Below, piece after piece: positions 14,937 through 23,325 of a DNA stretch of 30,204 nucleotides. Under the pieces are notes generated by a model. The model had not been told where the DNA came from. It was given only the letters and a program-made list of their open reading frames with translations, and searched no databases. Source of the DNA: an uncultured Muribaculaceae bacterium. GTDB taxonomy: Bacteria; Bacteroidota; Bacteroidia; Bacteroidales; Muribaculaceae. A program made the position numbers and the translations under genes. The stretch lies in assembly GCA_910585285.1 (NCBI GenBank), contig CAJUDL010000041.1:1-30204 (forward strand). Reading direction: 5' to 3'. Each line of letters begins with the position of its first letter. Within the stretch, counting starts at the first letter, position 1.

Positions 14937-17342
14937 ATGAGAATCCGCGCATTCATAACACTCATAATATCAATTGCAGTTTCATTGCCGATTTTTGCCG
15001 AAAATGTAAAGATTTCCGGCAAAATAGTGGATAATGAAGACAAACCTGTTGAATTTGCAACTGTAAGAGTTGCAGGCACAGCCATTGGAACCAACTCTGA
15101 TCTTAAAGGGCAATACAGTCTGTCTGTAGCGCAGAAAGACACTGTGGAGTTGGTGTTCAGCTGTATTGGTTTCAAAACCGTTAATCATAAACTCATAAAT
15201 CCCAAAGGGGATCTGACTCTGAATGTGAGAATGTATCCTAACGATATTGAATTAAAAGAGCTCGAAGTGCTCGGATTCAAGAATAATATCAATGGAATGC
15301 AGAGTTTCAACACTGAAAGTTTCAAACTTTCGCCAGATGTTTCCGGTGGTAGCGTAGAGGCAATGATTTCGACTATGCCCGGAGTCAATTCTTCCAATGA
15401 ACTGAGTTCACAATATTCTGTAAGAGGAGGATCGTTTGATGAAAATTCAGTGTATATCAATGGCACCGAGATATATCGTCCTCAGCTTGTTAGAGCCGGA
15501 CAACAGGAGGGGCTAAGTATAATCAATCCCGATATGGTTGGTAACCTTAAGTTTTCTTCAGGTGGTTTCCCGGCAAGGTATGACGATAAGATGTCGTCAG
15601 CGCTCGATATAACCTATCGGGAGCCGGAAGCGTTTGAAGGAGCCGTATCTGCCAGCCTTATGGGAGCATCGCTCACAATTGGACAAAATTCCGGTAAATT
15701 CTCGCAACTCCACGGATTGCGGTTTAAGAAAAACAATTCACTACTTTCCTCAATGGATACCAAAGGGGAATATGATCCTACGTATTTTGATTATCAGACT
15801 AATCTGAATCTTAAGCCCAACGACAAATGGACATTTAATTTTCTGGGAAATATATCCTTGAATCATTATAACTTTACACCCCATGATCGCGAAACTACAT
15901 TTGGAACCGCGCAGGATGTTAAGCATTTTAAGGTATATTTCGACGGACAGGAGAAGGACAAATTTGAGACATTCCTCGGATCAATCTCGGCTTTGTATCG
16001 ACATAACCGCGCCACAAGTTTTATGATAGGAGCCTCCGGATTTCTTACAAATGAACTTGTCTCTTACGACATATCCGGAGAATACTGGCTTAATCAGGCA
16101 GGCACTTCCGGTTCAGAGGGTGTTGGAGGAGAACTTGGTGTCGGTAAATATATGGAGCATTCCCGCAACCGATTGAAAGCATCCGTGTTCCGTCTGTTTC
16201 TTAAAGGAGAAACCCGTGTAAAGGGTAACCATATTTCTTATGGTCTTGACTATAGGCGTGAAACATTTCGCGATCGCACTAAAGAGTGGGAATGGCGAGA
16301 TTCTGCAGGATATTCACTTCCGACATTGCCCGATGGAGTGCATTTGATCTACAATCTTTCGTCAAATCATAATCTTTCGACCAACCGGTTCTCGGCATAT
16401 GCGGAAGATGCATATTATATAGACACCGACAAGGCGTATATGACCATAAACGGAGGTCTTAGATTCTCTTATTGGGATTTTAACAAGGAGTTTCTCGTAT
16501 CACCGCGTGTTAATTTCTCATTGACTCCTGTTGGAAGTAGTTTTAATTTCAGAGCTGCCGCCGGCTTGTATTATCAATCTCCATTTTACAAAGAGTTCCG
16601 GCATGCAGTCACCGATGCTGACGGGAATCATGCAATTGAGTTGAACCGTGATATAAAATCTCCCCGTAGTCTACACTTTATCGTGGGTACAGACTATACG
16701 TTCCGAGCGATGAATCGCCCCTTCAAACTTACGGGAGAGGTTTATTATAAAAACATGTCGAATCTCATATCTTATGAATATGACAATCTAAAAGTCAATT
16801 ATTCTGGTGTGAATGATTCCAAAGGTTTTGTTACCGGTCTCGATTTGAAACTTTTCGGTCAGTTTGTGGAAGGTTCTGATTCTTGGCTGAGTTTCTCATT
16901 GATGAAAACGCAGCAGACTCTTGATGGTAAGAAAGTTCCGCTTCCAAGCGATCAACGATATTCCGTCAGTCTGTATTTTACGGATTATTTCCCTAAATTT
17001 CCTAAACTTAAATTCAGTTTAAGGGGTATATTCTCTGACGGATTAACGATGACCGCTCCGCATAAGAGCCGTTCTGAATCGTATTTCCGGGCTCCAGCAT
17101 ACAAGCGATTGGATATAGGCTTAAGTTATCAGCTTGTAGGCGCGCCGACAAATGGGGTCAGACCATATAATTTCTGGCGACATTTCCGCAGTATCGTGCT
17201 CGGACTTGACTGTTTCAATCTTCTTGATATCAGTAATGTCAGCAGTTATTATTGGGTCACGGATGTCAACAACATCCAGTATGCCGTGCCTAATTATCTA
17301 ACGCGCCGTCAGTTTAATGTGCGCTTGTCGGTGGAATTCTGA
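14937..17342 (+). CDS. TonB-dependent outer-membrane receptor
   Basis: An outer-membrane protein of 801 residues. It has a signal peptide (about 1-21, ending P-I-F-A-E), then a carboxypeptidase-like regulatory domain (about 24-110: I-S-G-K-I-V-D-N-E, G-T-N-S-D-L-K-G-Q-Y). The plug domain (about 115-220) has M-P-G-V-N, Y-S-V-R-G-G-S-F-D-E-N and G-G-F-P-A-R-Y-D-D-K. The rest is a barrel ending in alternating aromatic strands, the last being F-N-V-R-L-S-V-E-F. Such receptors import a bulky ligand using TonB energy; the ligand is unknown. No SusD-like gene or partner transporter follows, so this is not a polysaccharide utilisation locus of standard form. A short GC-rich inverted repeat, GGAGC-CGTT-GCTCC (14908-14921), lies in the leader. 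The stop is 1 base from the convergent B3/4 gene. Confidence 0.94.
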   Translation: MRIRAFITLIISIAVSLPIFAENVKISGKIVDNEDKPVEFATVRVAGTAIGTNSDLKGQYSLSVAQKDTVELVFSCIGFKTVNHKLINPKGDLTLNVRMYPNDIELKELEVLGFKNNINGMQSFNTESFKLSPDVSGGSVEAMISTMPGVNSSNELSSQYSVRGGSFDENSVYINGTEIYRPQLVRAGQQEGLSIINPDMVGNLKFSSGGFPARYDDKMSSALDITYREPEAFEGAVSASLMGASLTIGQNSGKFSQLHGLRFKKNNSLLSSMDTKGEYDPTYFDYQTNLNLKPNDKWTFNFLGNISLNHYNFTPHDRETTFGTAQDVKHFKVYFDGQEKDKFETFLGSISALYRHNRATSFMIGASGFLTNELVSYDISGEYWLNQAGTSGSEGVGGELGVGKYMEHSRNRLKASVFRLFLKGETRVKGNHISYGLDYRRETFRDRTKEWEWRDSAGYSLPTLPDGVHLIYNLSSNHNLSTNRFSAYAEDAYYIDTDKAYMTINGGLRFSYWDFNKEFLVSPRVNFSLTPVGSSFNFRAAAGLYYQSPFYKEFRHAVTDADGNHAIELNRDIKSPRSLHFIVGTDYTFRAMNRPFKLTGEVYYKNMSNLISYEYDNLKVNYSGVNDSKGFVTGLDLKLFGQFVEGSDSWLSFSLMKTQQTLDGKKVPLPSDQRYSVSLYFTDYFPKFPKLKFSLRGIFSDGLTMTAPHKSRSESYFRAPAYKRLDIGLSYQLVGAPTNGVRPYNFWRHFRSIVLGLDCFNLLDISNVSSYYWVTDVNNIQYAVPNYLTRRQFNVRLSVEF

Positions 17343-17343
17343 T

Positions 17344-18009
17344 TCAGCCGATGAGAGCGTATTCTACGCGTGTAGGATGACAATGTCTTTCAAGAAGTTC
17401 GAGAGTAAATTCCTTTAAAGATTCAATATCCTCAGAAGTGTCATAGACGTTAATAAGCATCAACAACCGAGTTGTGTCGGTTGTTAGTTTTGTGCGCTCC
17501 TCATCGCTTGTAGGTGTGCCGATACCACCGATCGCATCGCGATATACGGGAAGATTCTCTATGTTGAGGAGACCGCGACCTATGGCATGAAATTCTTCAC
17601 CCGGTTCTCCACTCCCAAGGATCAGTGTATTACCGGAGATTTTATCAGCATCAAATCCTCCGATGCTGTGACCGGTATGCATGGAAAGAAGATTTATAAA
17701 ATCTACCAATGTAGTGAGCCGATATAGTCCCTTGCCATTAACCACCCTACGACATAAAGCCTCTGCCGAAGGACGATATCTGTTTGGTTCTTTCCCAAGT
17801 GCTTTATAGGCTTGGCGGGTAGCGGAGATAGCAGATCTTTTGTTGATCATCTCAGTAGTGAATTGATTTTTAATGGCGACTGCTTCTTTTTCAATTTCAT
17901 TCCAAAGCGAATCGGAGGTTTCAGGGTTGAAAACATCCGCTTCTATTGCGAGAACTCGCAAACCGGGGGCAGCATCCTTTATCTTGTCAGAAAATTTGAT
18001 GTCAAACAT
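17344..18009 (-). CDS. Free-standing B3/4 domain protein (PheRS beta-like)
   Basis: A protein of 221 residues from the ATG at 18009. A longer frame from 18090 is rejected because it would begin upstream of the promoter. Most of the chain corresponds to the B3/4 domain of phenylalanyl-tRNA synthetase beta subunit. Visible are R-S-A-I-S-A-T-R-Q-A-Y-K-A-L-G-K-E-P-N-R-Y-R-P-S, then a Val/Leu-rich strand V-D-F-I-N-L-L-S, G-G-F-D-A-D, and Y-R-D-A-I-G-G-I-G-T-P-T-S-D near the C-terminal half. In PheRS this domain clears mischarged tyrosine from tRNA-Phe. Free-standing copies are common in bacteria but their role is not settled; an editing or amino-acid-binding function is inference. It is monocistronic, with its own good promoter. 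Confidence 0.85.
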   Translation of the reverse strand: MFDIKFSDKIKDAAPGLRVLAIEADVFNPETSDSLWNEIEKEAVAIKNQFTTEMINKRSAISATRQAYKALGKEPNRYRPSAEALCRRVVNGKGLYRLTTLVDFINLLSMHTGHSIGGFDADKISGNTLILGSGEPGEEFHAIGRGLLNIENLPVYRDAIGGIGTPTSDEERTKLTTDTTRLLMLINVYDTSEDIESLKEFTLELLERHCHPTRVEYALIG

Positions 18010-18059
18010 ATTATTAATAATTTTGGAACATGCGTATTTGAAATTATTACTTATCAGTG

Positions 18060-18091
18060 CAAAATTATATATATGTATTAAAAATACCAAA
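18060..18091 (-). promoter_or_regulatory. Bacteroidetes-type promoter for the B3/4 gene
   Basis: On the minus strand TTTG (18088-18091) is followed after 20 bases by TAATTTTG (18060-18067), an exact consensus match. The predicted start is near 18052, leaving a leader of about 43 bases to the ATG at 18009. Confidence 0.75.
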
Positions 18092-18117
18092 CTCGTTCCT
18101 ATTTATCGGGCTATACC

Positions 18118-18251
18118 GGATAAGGTTATAGGTGATAGGGAATAGGTAAAAGGTGAATTGGCACGCCTCTAATGTGGGGGTTCTTACTATTCCTTTTTAT
18201 TTACTTTTTTATTTACTTTTTACCTTATCGTCGGGCTCTGCACGACGATAA
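18118..18251. repeat. Intergenic repeat with 7-bp period and a perfect hairpin
   Basis: This lies in the roughly 380-base gap between the B3/4 and GH78 genes. The left part (18118-18160) is a run of heptamers ending in AGGT or a near form (ATAAGGT, TATAGGT, AATAGGT, AAAAGGT). The right part (18181-18229) is pyrimidine-rich; its complement reads ATAAGGTAAAAAGT and so on, so the two parts are loosely inverted. It ends in the hairpin TTATCGTCG-loop-CGACGATAA (18225-18251), a 9-bp stem with a 9-base loop. No open frame of interest is present. Confidence 0.55.
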
Positions 18252-18302
18252 ACGTGGTGAGTAGGGATTTTGGGGAAGAGCGTTTTAAATTTAGCGGAAT
18301 TG

Positions 18303-18333
18303 TTTGCCGCTTCAGAATATATCGTTAAATTTG
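18303..18333 (+). promoter_or_regulatory. Bacteroidetes-type promoter for the GH78 gene
   Basis: TTTG (18303-18306) followed after 19 bases by TAAATTTG (18326-18333), an exact consensus match. The start is expected near 18340, giving a leader of about 50 bases. Confidence 0.78.
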
Positions 18334-18355
18334 CAAACACCAATATATCAAGAAT

Positions 18356-18371
18356 GCTGGCTATAGTCAGC
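18356..18371. promoter_or_regulatory. Near-perfect palindrome in the GH78 leader, possible operator
   Basis: GCTGGCTATAGTCAGC is a 16-base palindrome with one mismatched pair. It lies 22-38 bases after the -7 box and 17 bases before the ATG. The size and symmetry fit a dimeric repressor site, but no regulator gene is nearby, so the role is a guess. Confidence 0.35.
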
Positions 18372-18388
18372 GATAATTAACCTGTATT

Positions 18389-20629
18389 ATGAAACTCAAA
18401 GTATTTATGATGTTGGTATCGGTCGCTTTATGCTCTTATGCATTTGCTTCCGAACCCAGTTGGATTACCACTGTTGACAACAAGGACAAGACAAGCACGT
18501 GGATGTGCTTTCAGAATGAATTTGATCTGCAAGACATTCCACAGAATGCGTTCACCCGTATTGCCGCTGACAGTAAGTATTGGCTTTGGATAAATGGCAT
18601 TCTTGTGGTGCGAGAAGGAGGCGTGAAGCGCGGACCTAATCCGGAGGATTCATATTGCGACACGGTGGATTTAAATCCCTATCTCCATAAAGGTAAGAAT
18701 CTTGTATCGGCTCTTGTCTGGTATTTTGGAAAGCAAGGGTTTTCTTATAACCCTTCAGGCAAGGGAGCGTTTTTTATGAGCTGTGAGTATTTACCCGAAC
18801 TAAATACAGGCAATAACTGGAGAGGACAGCTGCATCCGGCGTTTTATATGCCGGATCGAACTATCCCAAATTATCGTCTTCCGGAGTCAAATATCGGTTT
18901 CGACGCGCGTCGTGACATATCTGGCTGGCAGGCTGAATCACAGAAATGGAAAAATGCCAAAGAAGTTGGTGCTGAAGGAGACAAACCCTGGGGCAAACTT
19001 CATGACAGGATTATACCGCAGTGGAAAGACTATGGTGTTGCAAACTATATGTCGGTGGAGCGCAGACCTGGAGCCAAGGCGGATACAATCATAGCAAAGC
19101 TTCCTTATAATTGCCACGTAAACCCGGTAATGACTGTGTCTGCGCCGGCTGGTAAAAAAATCGATATCCGCACTGATAATTACATGGGTGGAGGAGAGCC
19201 CGGTGTATATGCCGAGTATGTGACTAAGAAAGGTGTCCAGACTTATGAAGCTCCCGGCTGGATGAATGGTCATCATGTGATATACACAGTTCCCAAAGAG
19301 GTTGAGGTGCAGAATGTGGCTTATCGAGAGACCGGATATGATACGGATTTTACCGGCACTTTTGAATGCAGTGATGAATTCCTGAACAAATATCGTCAGA
19401 AAGCTTTGCGTACGCTCTATGTGACCATGCGCGATACGTATATGGATTGTCCGGATCGGGAACGCGCTCAGTGGTGGGGTGACGAGGTTAACGAGTCAGG
19501 AGAGGCTTTTTATGCTCTTTCTCCCTCAAGCCACGCTCTGATGAAAAAAGGGATGTACGAACTCATTGGCTGGCAACGTGCTGATGGAAGTATCTACGCT
19601 CCCGTGCCATCGTCAAACTGGAACAAGGAGTTGCCCGGGCAGATGCTTGCTTCAGTTGGTAAATATGGTTTTTGGAACTATGTCCTTAATACCGGTGATC
19701 TTGAAACCGCTGCGGATCTTTATGACGGGGTGAAAAGATATCTATCCGTATGGAAAAAGGCTCCCGACGGCACTATGTCAGATCGCGAAGGAGGCTGGCA
19801 TTGGGGAGATTGGGGAGACAATATCGACAAAGTAGCGCTCTATAACGCATTATACTACATTGCTCAAACCGGCTTGCGTGAAATGGCAATATCTCTTGGC
19901 AACAAAGCTGATGCAGATTCGATTTCCAAGGAGATGCATAATCTTAAAGAAGCTTTCAACCGCTCATTCTGGACAGGGAAAGCCTATCGACATCCGGACT
20001 ACAAGGATGACACCGATGACCGGGTTCAGGCTCTTGCCGTGGTGTCAGGACTTGCAGATAATGATAAGTATCCGGCACTTCTTGAAATATTCAGGACCAC
20101 GCAACATGCCAGTCCGTATATGGAGAAGTATGTCACAGAAGCTTTATTCGATATGGGAGAAGGTAAATTCGCACTTGAGCGTATGAAACATCGTTTCGGA
20201 CCGATGGTGAACCATCCCGGATACTCAACCCTCTTTGAAGGATGGGGAATTGGCAAGGAGGGATTTGGAGGAGGCACCACTAATCATGCCTGGAGTGGAG
20301 GTGGATTAACCATTCTCTCACAAAAGGTTTGTGGCATTGAACCATTGAGTCCCGGCTATAGATCATTCCGTATTGCTCCCGATTTGGCAGGAGTCGAATG
20401 GGTGCGTACGGTTGTGCCCACAGTCCGAGGTGAGATAAATTTTGAAGCAAAGGAAGATTCCAATGGTATGGAATTCAGTTTCAATGTCCCTGAGGGAACT
20501 TCGGCGATCGCTGTTGCACCCCGAGGAATGAAAATCGTATCAGTTGACGGGAAAAAGTGCGATCCTCGCTCTTCCGCAGTTCTCTCAAAGGTGGGAAATC
20601 ATTCCATATCTGCAACAAGGATAAAGTAG
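18389..20629 (+). CDS. GH78 alpha-L-rhamnosidase-like glycoside hydrolase
   Basis: A secreted enzyme of 746 residues with a signal peptide (about 1-20, ending A-F-A-S). The N-terminal beta-sandwich region (about 25-300) precedes an (alpha/alpha)6 barrel. The GH78 signature D353-C-P-D-R-E358-R-x-x-W-W-G-D365 holds the conserved acidic residues that bind sugar and donate the proton. Glu617 in L-F-E-G-W-G fits the catalytic base position, followed by N632-H-A-W-S-G-G. A C-terminal beta domain closes the protein. GH78 enzymes remove terminal alpha-L-rhamnose from glycans or flavonoid glycosides; the exact substrate is not readable here. It stands alone with its own promoter, without neighbouring SusC/SusD genes, so periplasmic trimming of short substrates is a reasonable inference. 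Confidence 0.88.
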   Translation: MKLKVFMMLVSVALCSYAFASEPSWITTVDNKDKTSTWMCFQNEFDLQDIPQNAFTRIAADSKYWLWINGILVVREGGVKRGPNPEDSYCDTVDLNPYLHKGKNLVSALVWYFGKQGFSYNPSGKGAFFMSCEYLPELNTGNNWRGQLHPAFYMPDRTIPNYRLPESNIGFDARRDISGWQAESQKWKNAKEVGAEGDKPWGKLHDRIIPQWKDYGVANYMSVERRPGAKADTIIAKLPYNCHVNPVMTVSAPAGKKIDIRTDNYMGGGEPGVYAEYVTKKGVQTYEAPGWMNGHHVIYTVPKEVEVQNVAYRETGYDTDFTGTFECSDEFLNKYRQKALRTLYVTMRDTYMDCPDRERAQWWGDEVNESGEAFYALSPSSHALMKKGMYELIGWQRADGSIYAPVPSSNWNKELPGQMLASVGKYGFWNYVLNTGDLETAADLYDGVKRYLSVWKKAPDGTMSDREGGWHWGDWGDNIDKVALYNALYYIAQTGLREMAISLGNKADADSISKEMHNLKEAFNRSFWTGKAYRHPDYKDDTDDRVQALAVVSGLADNDKYPALLEIFRTTQHASPYMEKYVTEALFDMGEGKFALERMKHRFGPMVNHPGYSTLFEGWGIGKEGFGGGTTNHAWSGGGLTILSQKVCGIEPLSPGYRSFRIAPDLAGVEWVRTVVPTVRGEINFEAKEDSNGMEFSFNVPEGTSAIAVAPRGMKIVSVDGKKCDPRSSAVLSKVGNHSISATRIK

Positions 20630-20655
20630 AAGATTAGTTTAAACGACTTCGTAGG

Positions 20656-20687
20656 TTTGATAATTACCGAAAATCTTTGTAAATTCG
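20656..20687 (+). promoter_or_regulatory. Probable promoter for the hisS operon
   Basis: TTTG (20656-20659), 20 bases, then TAAATTCG (20680-20687), one base off TAnnTTTG. It lies 27 bases before the hisS ATG. Confidence 0.55.
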
Positions 20688-20714
20688 CGTTTATAATCAA
20701 CAACAGATAAGAAA

Positions 20715-22076
20715 ATGGCTCAGAAACCCAGCATCCCTAAAGGTACGCGCGATTTTTCTCCTATCGAAATGGCGCGACGCAATTATATATTCGACACTAT
20801 CAAACGAGCTTTTAAGCTTTTTGGATATAAGCAGATAGAAACACCAGCCATGGAAAACCTGTCGACCCTGATGGGTAAATATGGCGAGGAGGGGGATAAG
20901 CTCCTTTTCAAGATACTGAATTCGGGAGACTTTCTGAAATCAGTGAGTGATGAAGAGGTTGCTGAAAGAAATCTTCCACGTTTGACTAACAAGATATGTG
21001 AAAAGGGACTCAGATATGATCTGACTGTGCCATTTGCGCGTTTCGTTGTTCAGCATCGCAATGATCTTCAGATGCCTTTCAAACGCTTTCAGATACAGCC
21101 GGTATGGCGTGCGGATCGTCCCCAGAAGGGGCGCTATCGCGAATTCTATCAGTGCGATGCCGACGTGGTAGGATCTGATTCACTGAATAATGAGATTGAG
21201 CTTCTTTCTCTTATTGATACAGTGTTTGCAAATCTCAGAATCAATATCGCCATAAAGGTGAATAATCGTAAGATTCTTACCGGAATAGCCGAGACAATAG
21301 GTGCAGCCGACAAGATTGTGGATATCACGGTAGCTATCGACAAGATAGATAAAATAGGCATAGAGAATGTCAATGCCGAACTCCGAGAGAAGGGATTGAC
21401 TGAAGAAGCTATCGAAACACTCCGTCCGATTCTTGAGATGACAGGCACCAATGAGGAGAAACTCAATATCATGCAGGAAATCCTCAATGGATCGGAGGAT
21501 GGACTGAAGGGAGTGGCTGAAATGCGGGAGGTCCTTTCAGGCATTGATGCTTTGGGACATAAATGTGTCGTAGAAGCTGATCTTTCGCTTGCACGCGGAT
21601 TGAATTATTACACAGGCACAATCATTGAGGTGAAGGCTCTGGATGTAGAGATCGGCAGTATAACCGGTGGCGGAAGATATGATAATCTTACGGGAGTTTT
21701 CGGAATGCCCGGACTTTCCGGTGTCGGAATATCCTTTGGTGCAGACCGTATTTATGATGTCATGAATCAGCTTAATCTCTATCCTGAAGAGATATCCGGG
21801 TCTGTTAAGGTGATGTTTGTGAATTTTGGAGAAGCAGAGGCTCTTCAGTCGCTCAAATATGTGAAAGCATTGCGTGATGCAGGCATTGCCTCACAGTTAT
21901 ATCCCGATGCAGCGAAACTTAAGAAACAGATGGCTCTCGCGGATGCCGAGAAAATACCGTTTGTTGCCATCGTGGGGGAGAGTGAGCTTGCCGACGGCAC
22001 GATAATGCTCAAAAACATGATCTCCGGAACGCAAGAAAAGATGACTATCGACGATATCATATCGTCTCTAAAATAA
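20715..22076 (+). CDS. hisS: Histidyl-tRNA synthetase
   Basis: A class II aminoacyl-tRNA synthetase of 453 residues that charges tRNA-His with histidine in the cytoplasm. The N-terminus K-P-S-I-P-K-G-T-R-D-F is standard. Motif 2 appears as Q-P-V-W-R-A-D-R-P-Q-K-G-R-Y-R-E-F. The histidine-specific loops L-R-Y-D-L-T-V-P-F-A-R and A-R-G-L-N-Y-Y-T-G are intact, as is motif 3 G-V-G-I-S-F-G-A-D-R. The last ~95 residues are the anticodon-binding domain. Residues about 180-290 form an insertion rich in Ile, Glu and Lys between motifs. It leads a likely three-gene operon, with the DUF3843 gene 25 bases behind it. Confidence 0.97.
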   Translation: MAQKPSIPKGTRDFSPIEMARRNYIFDTIKRAFKLFGYKQIETPAMENLSTLMGKYGEEGDKLLFKILNSGDFLKSVSDEEVAERNLPRLTNKICEKGLRYDLTVPFARFVVQHRNDLQMPFKRFQIQPVWRADRPQKGRYREFYQCDADVVGSDSLNNEIELLSLIDTVFANLRINIAIKVNNRKILTGIAETIGAADKIVDITVAIDKIDKIGIENVNAELREKGLTEEAIETLRPILEMTGTNEEKLNIMQEILNGSEDGLKGVAEMREVLSGIDALGHKCVVEADLSLARGLNYYTGTIIEVKALDVEIGSITGGGRYDNLTGVFGMPGLSGVGISFGADRIYDVMNQLNLYPEEISGSVKVMFVNFGEAEALQSLKYVKALRDAGIASQLYPDAAKLKKQMALADAEKIPFVAIVGESELADGTIMLKNMISGTQEKMTIDDIISSLK

Positions 22077-22101
22077 GGGATGCTTTAGTGTCTCTAAAAC
22101 A

Positions 22102-23298
22102 ATGGAAAAGATCGATATAAAGGATTTCTTGTTTCGTCAGCCTTCTTTCCCGAAGCAGGATCCTAATGATTTGTTTTATCTTGGCGTTGCAAACGAACTA
22201 TTGAGTGTTTATTGCAATTCTGAACTTGGCAAGCTTGTTCCGGAAATGGTTGGGAAACGCCTCTGTCTCGGAATCACAGGGTATTTTCAGGATATAGTGG
22301 CGGATGCCGGTTTCTGGCGTTCCTTTGTTGACGCAAACCGCAAACTCTACGGGTATTCAGTTCCTTTTCATGTTGATGGGGAAGCATATGTAGACTATGA
22401 GCTAAATATTGAGGATGTGAGATTCCTGACATGGTATATAATTGCCATGACTTATGAGGATATGCGAGATATTTATCCTCATGATTCAAGGATTCTCACT
22501 TTAGCGGATAGCATGTATGCTTATCTGGATTCAGTGTACGAAGAAGCACCGGTTTCGGAAAGTTACAATATTGCCAGAGGTCTTGAACTTAAAGATCCGG
22601 AAGATCAGGAGGAAATCTATCATTTAGGTTCATGGCTGTTCCTTCATTGTTATCTTATGACTCCTGCATTTGCATTGACAATGTCGCAGATTATGTCAGA
22701 TCCTGAATTGATGAACAATGAGGACGTTACAACGCTTCATAATCGCATGGAACAATCAATGATGGAGGATCCTACAGGACCGTTAGCTCTTTTTATACCG
22801 GAATGGCTCCAACTGATATTGGAAGGTAAATTGCCTGCTGAGCGTAAATCTGATAAGGGCATCCATCCCTATTATGAAAAATTTATAGCAGCAACCGGGG
22901 GCAAACGCATTAAATATTTCGGTAATTATGAGGAGATGAACCGGTTTTTCATTGATAAGATGGGGTGGGAGAAAAATGAAGAGCATCTTCCCGTAATGAA
23001 ACCTGAACGTAATTTTGTGGTGATGGTGAATCCTCAGCGCGGAATGCTTGTGGCGCGGAATGCAGCGCGGTGTATTGCCGATCCTGAAAATCCTTATTAT
23101 GATAAGGAATATGCCGGAAAAAACGCTTTCGATTTTCTTACCGTAAGAGGAAGGTGTCCTGCTGATCTCGTGAAATTTGCGTTTGAAAACGGATGGTTGC
23201 CTGATGCTGTCTTCCCAGGAACAGAAGATCATGAACTCGTTGCTAAAAATTTTGATTTCATATCCAGGTGTTATCTCCAACAGTATTATAGAGATTGA
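22102..23298 (+). CDS. DUF3843-like conserved hypothetical protein
   Basis: A protein of 398 residues with no signal peptide or membrane segment. It is rich in aromatic and acidic residues, with segments such as Y-F-Q-D-I-V-A-D-A-G-F-W-R-S-F and F-L-T-W-Y-I-I-A-M-T-Y-E-D. The length and the I-V-A-D-A-G-F-W region suggest the Bacteroidetes-restricted DUF3843 family, which has no known function; this assignment is from memory and moderate in confidence. The N-terminal two-thirds looks all-helical. The last third is more mixed, with N-P-Q-R-G-M-L-V-A-R-N-A. It lies between hisS (25-base gap) and a histidine acid phosphatase gene (27-base gap), all on one strand, so the three are likely cotranscribed. 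Confidence 0.75.
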   Translation: MEKIDIKDFLFRQPSFPKQDPNDLFYLGVANELLSVYCNSELGKLVPEMVGKRLCLGITGYFQDIVADAGFWRSFVDANRKLYGYSVPFHVDGEAYVDYELNIEDVRFLTWYIIAMTYEDMRDIYPHDSRILTLADSMYAYLDSVYEEAPVSESYNIARGLELKDPEDQEEIYHLGSWLFLHCYLMTPAFALTMSQIMSDPELMNNEDVTTLHNRMEQSMMEDPTGPLALFIPEWLQLILEGKLPAERKSDKGIHPYYEKFIAATGGKRIKYFGNYEEMNRFFIDKMGWEKNEEHLPVMKPERNFVVMVNPQRGMLVARNAARCIADPENPYYDKEYAGKNAFDFLTVRGRCPADLVKFAFENGWLPDAVFPGTEDHELVAKNFDFISRCYLQQYYRD

Positions 23299-23325
23299 TA
23301 AGTAGTAGCTATTAGAATCTTTATT

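Noticed and set aside
18010..18090. 27-residue hydrophobic extension of the B3/4 protein
   Set aside because: It would begin upstream of an exact consensus promoter (18060-18091). The ATG at 18009 follows the predicted start by about 43 bases.
14937..20629. A polysaccharide utilisation locus made of the TonB receptor and GH78 enzyme
   Set aside because: An opposite-strand B3/4 gene separates them, no SusD or regulator is present, and each has its own leader.
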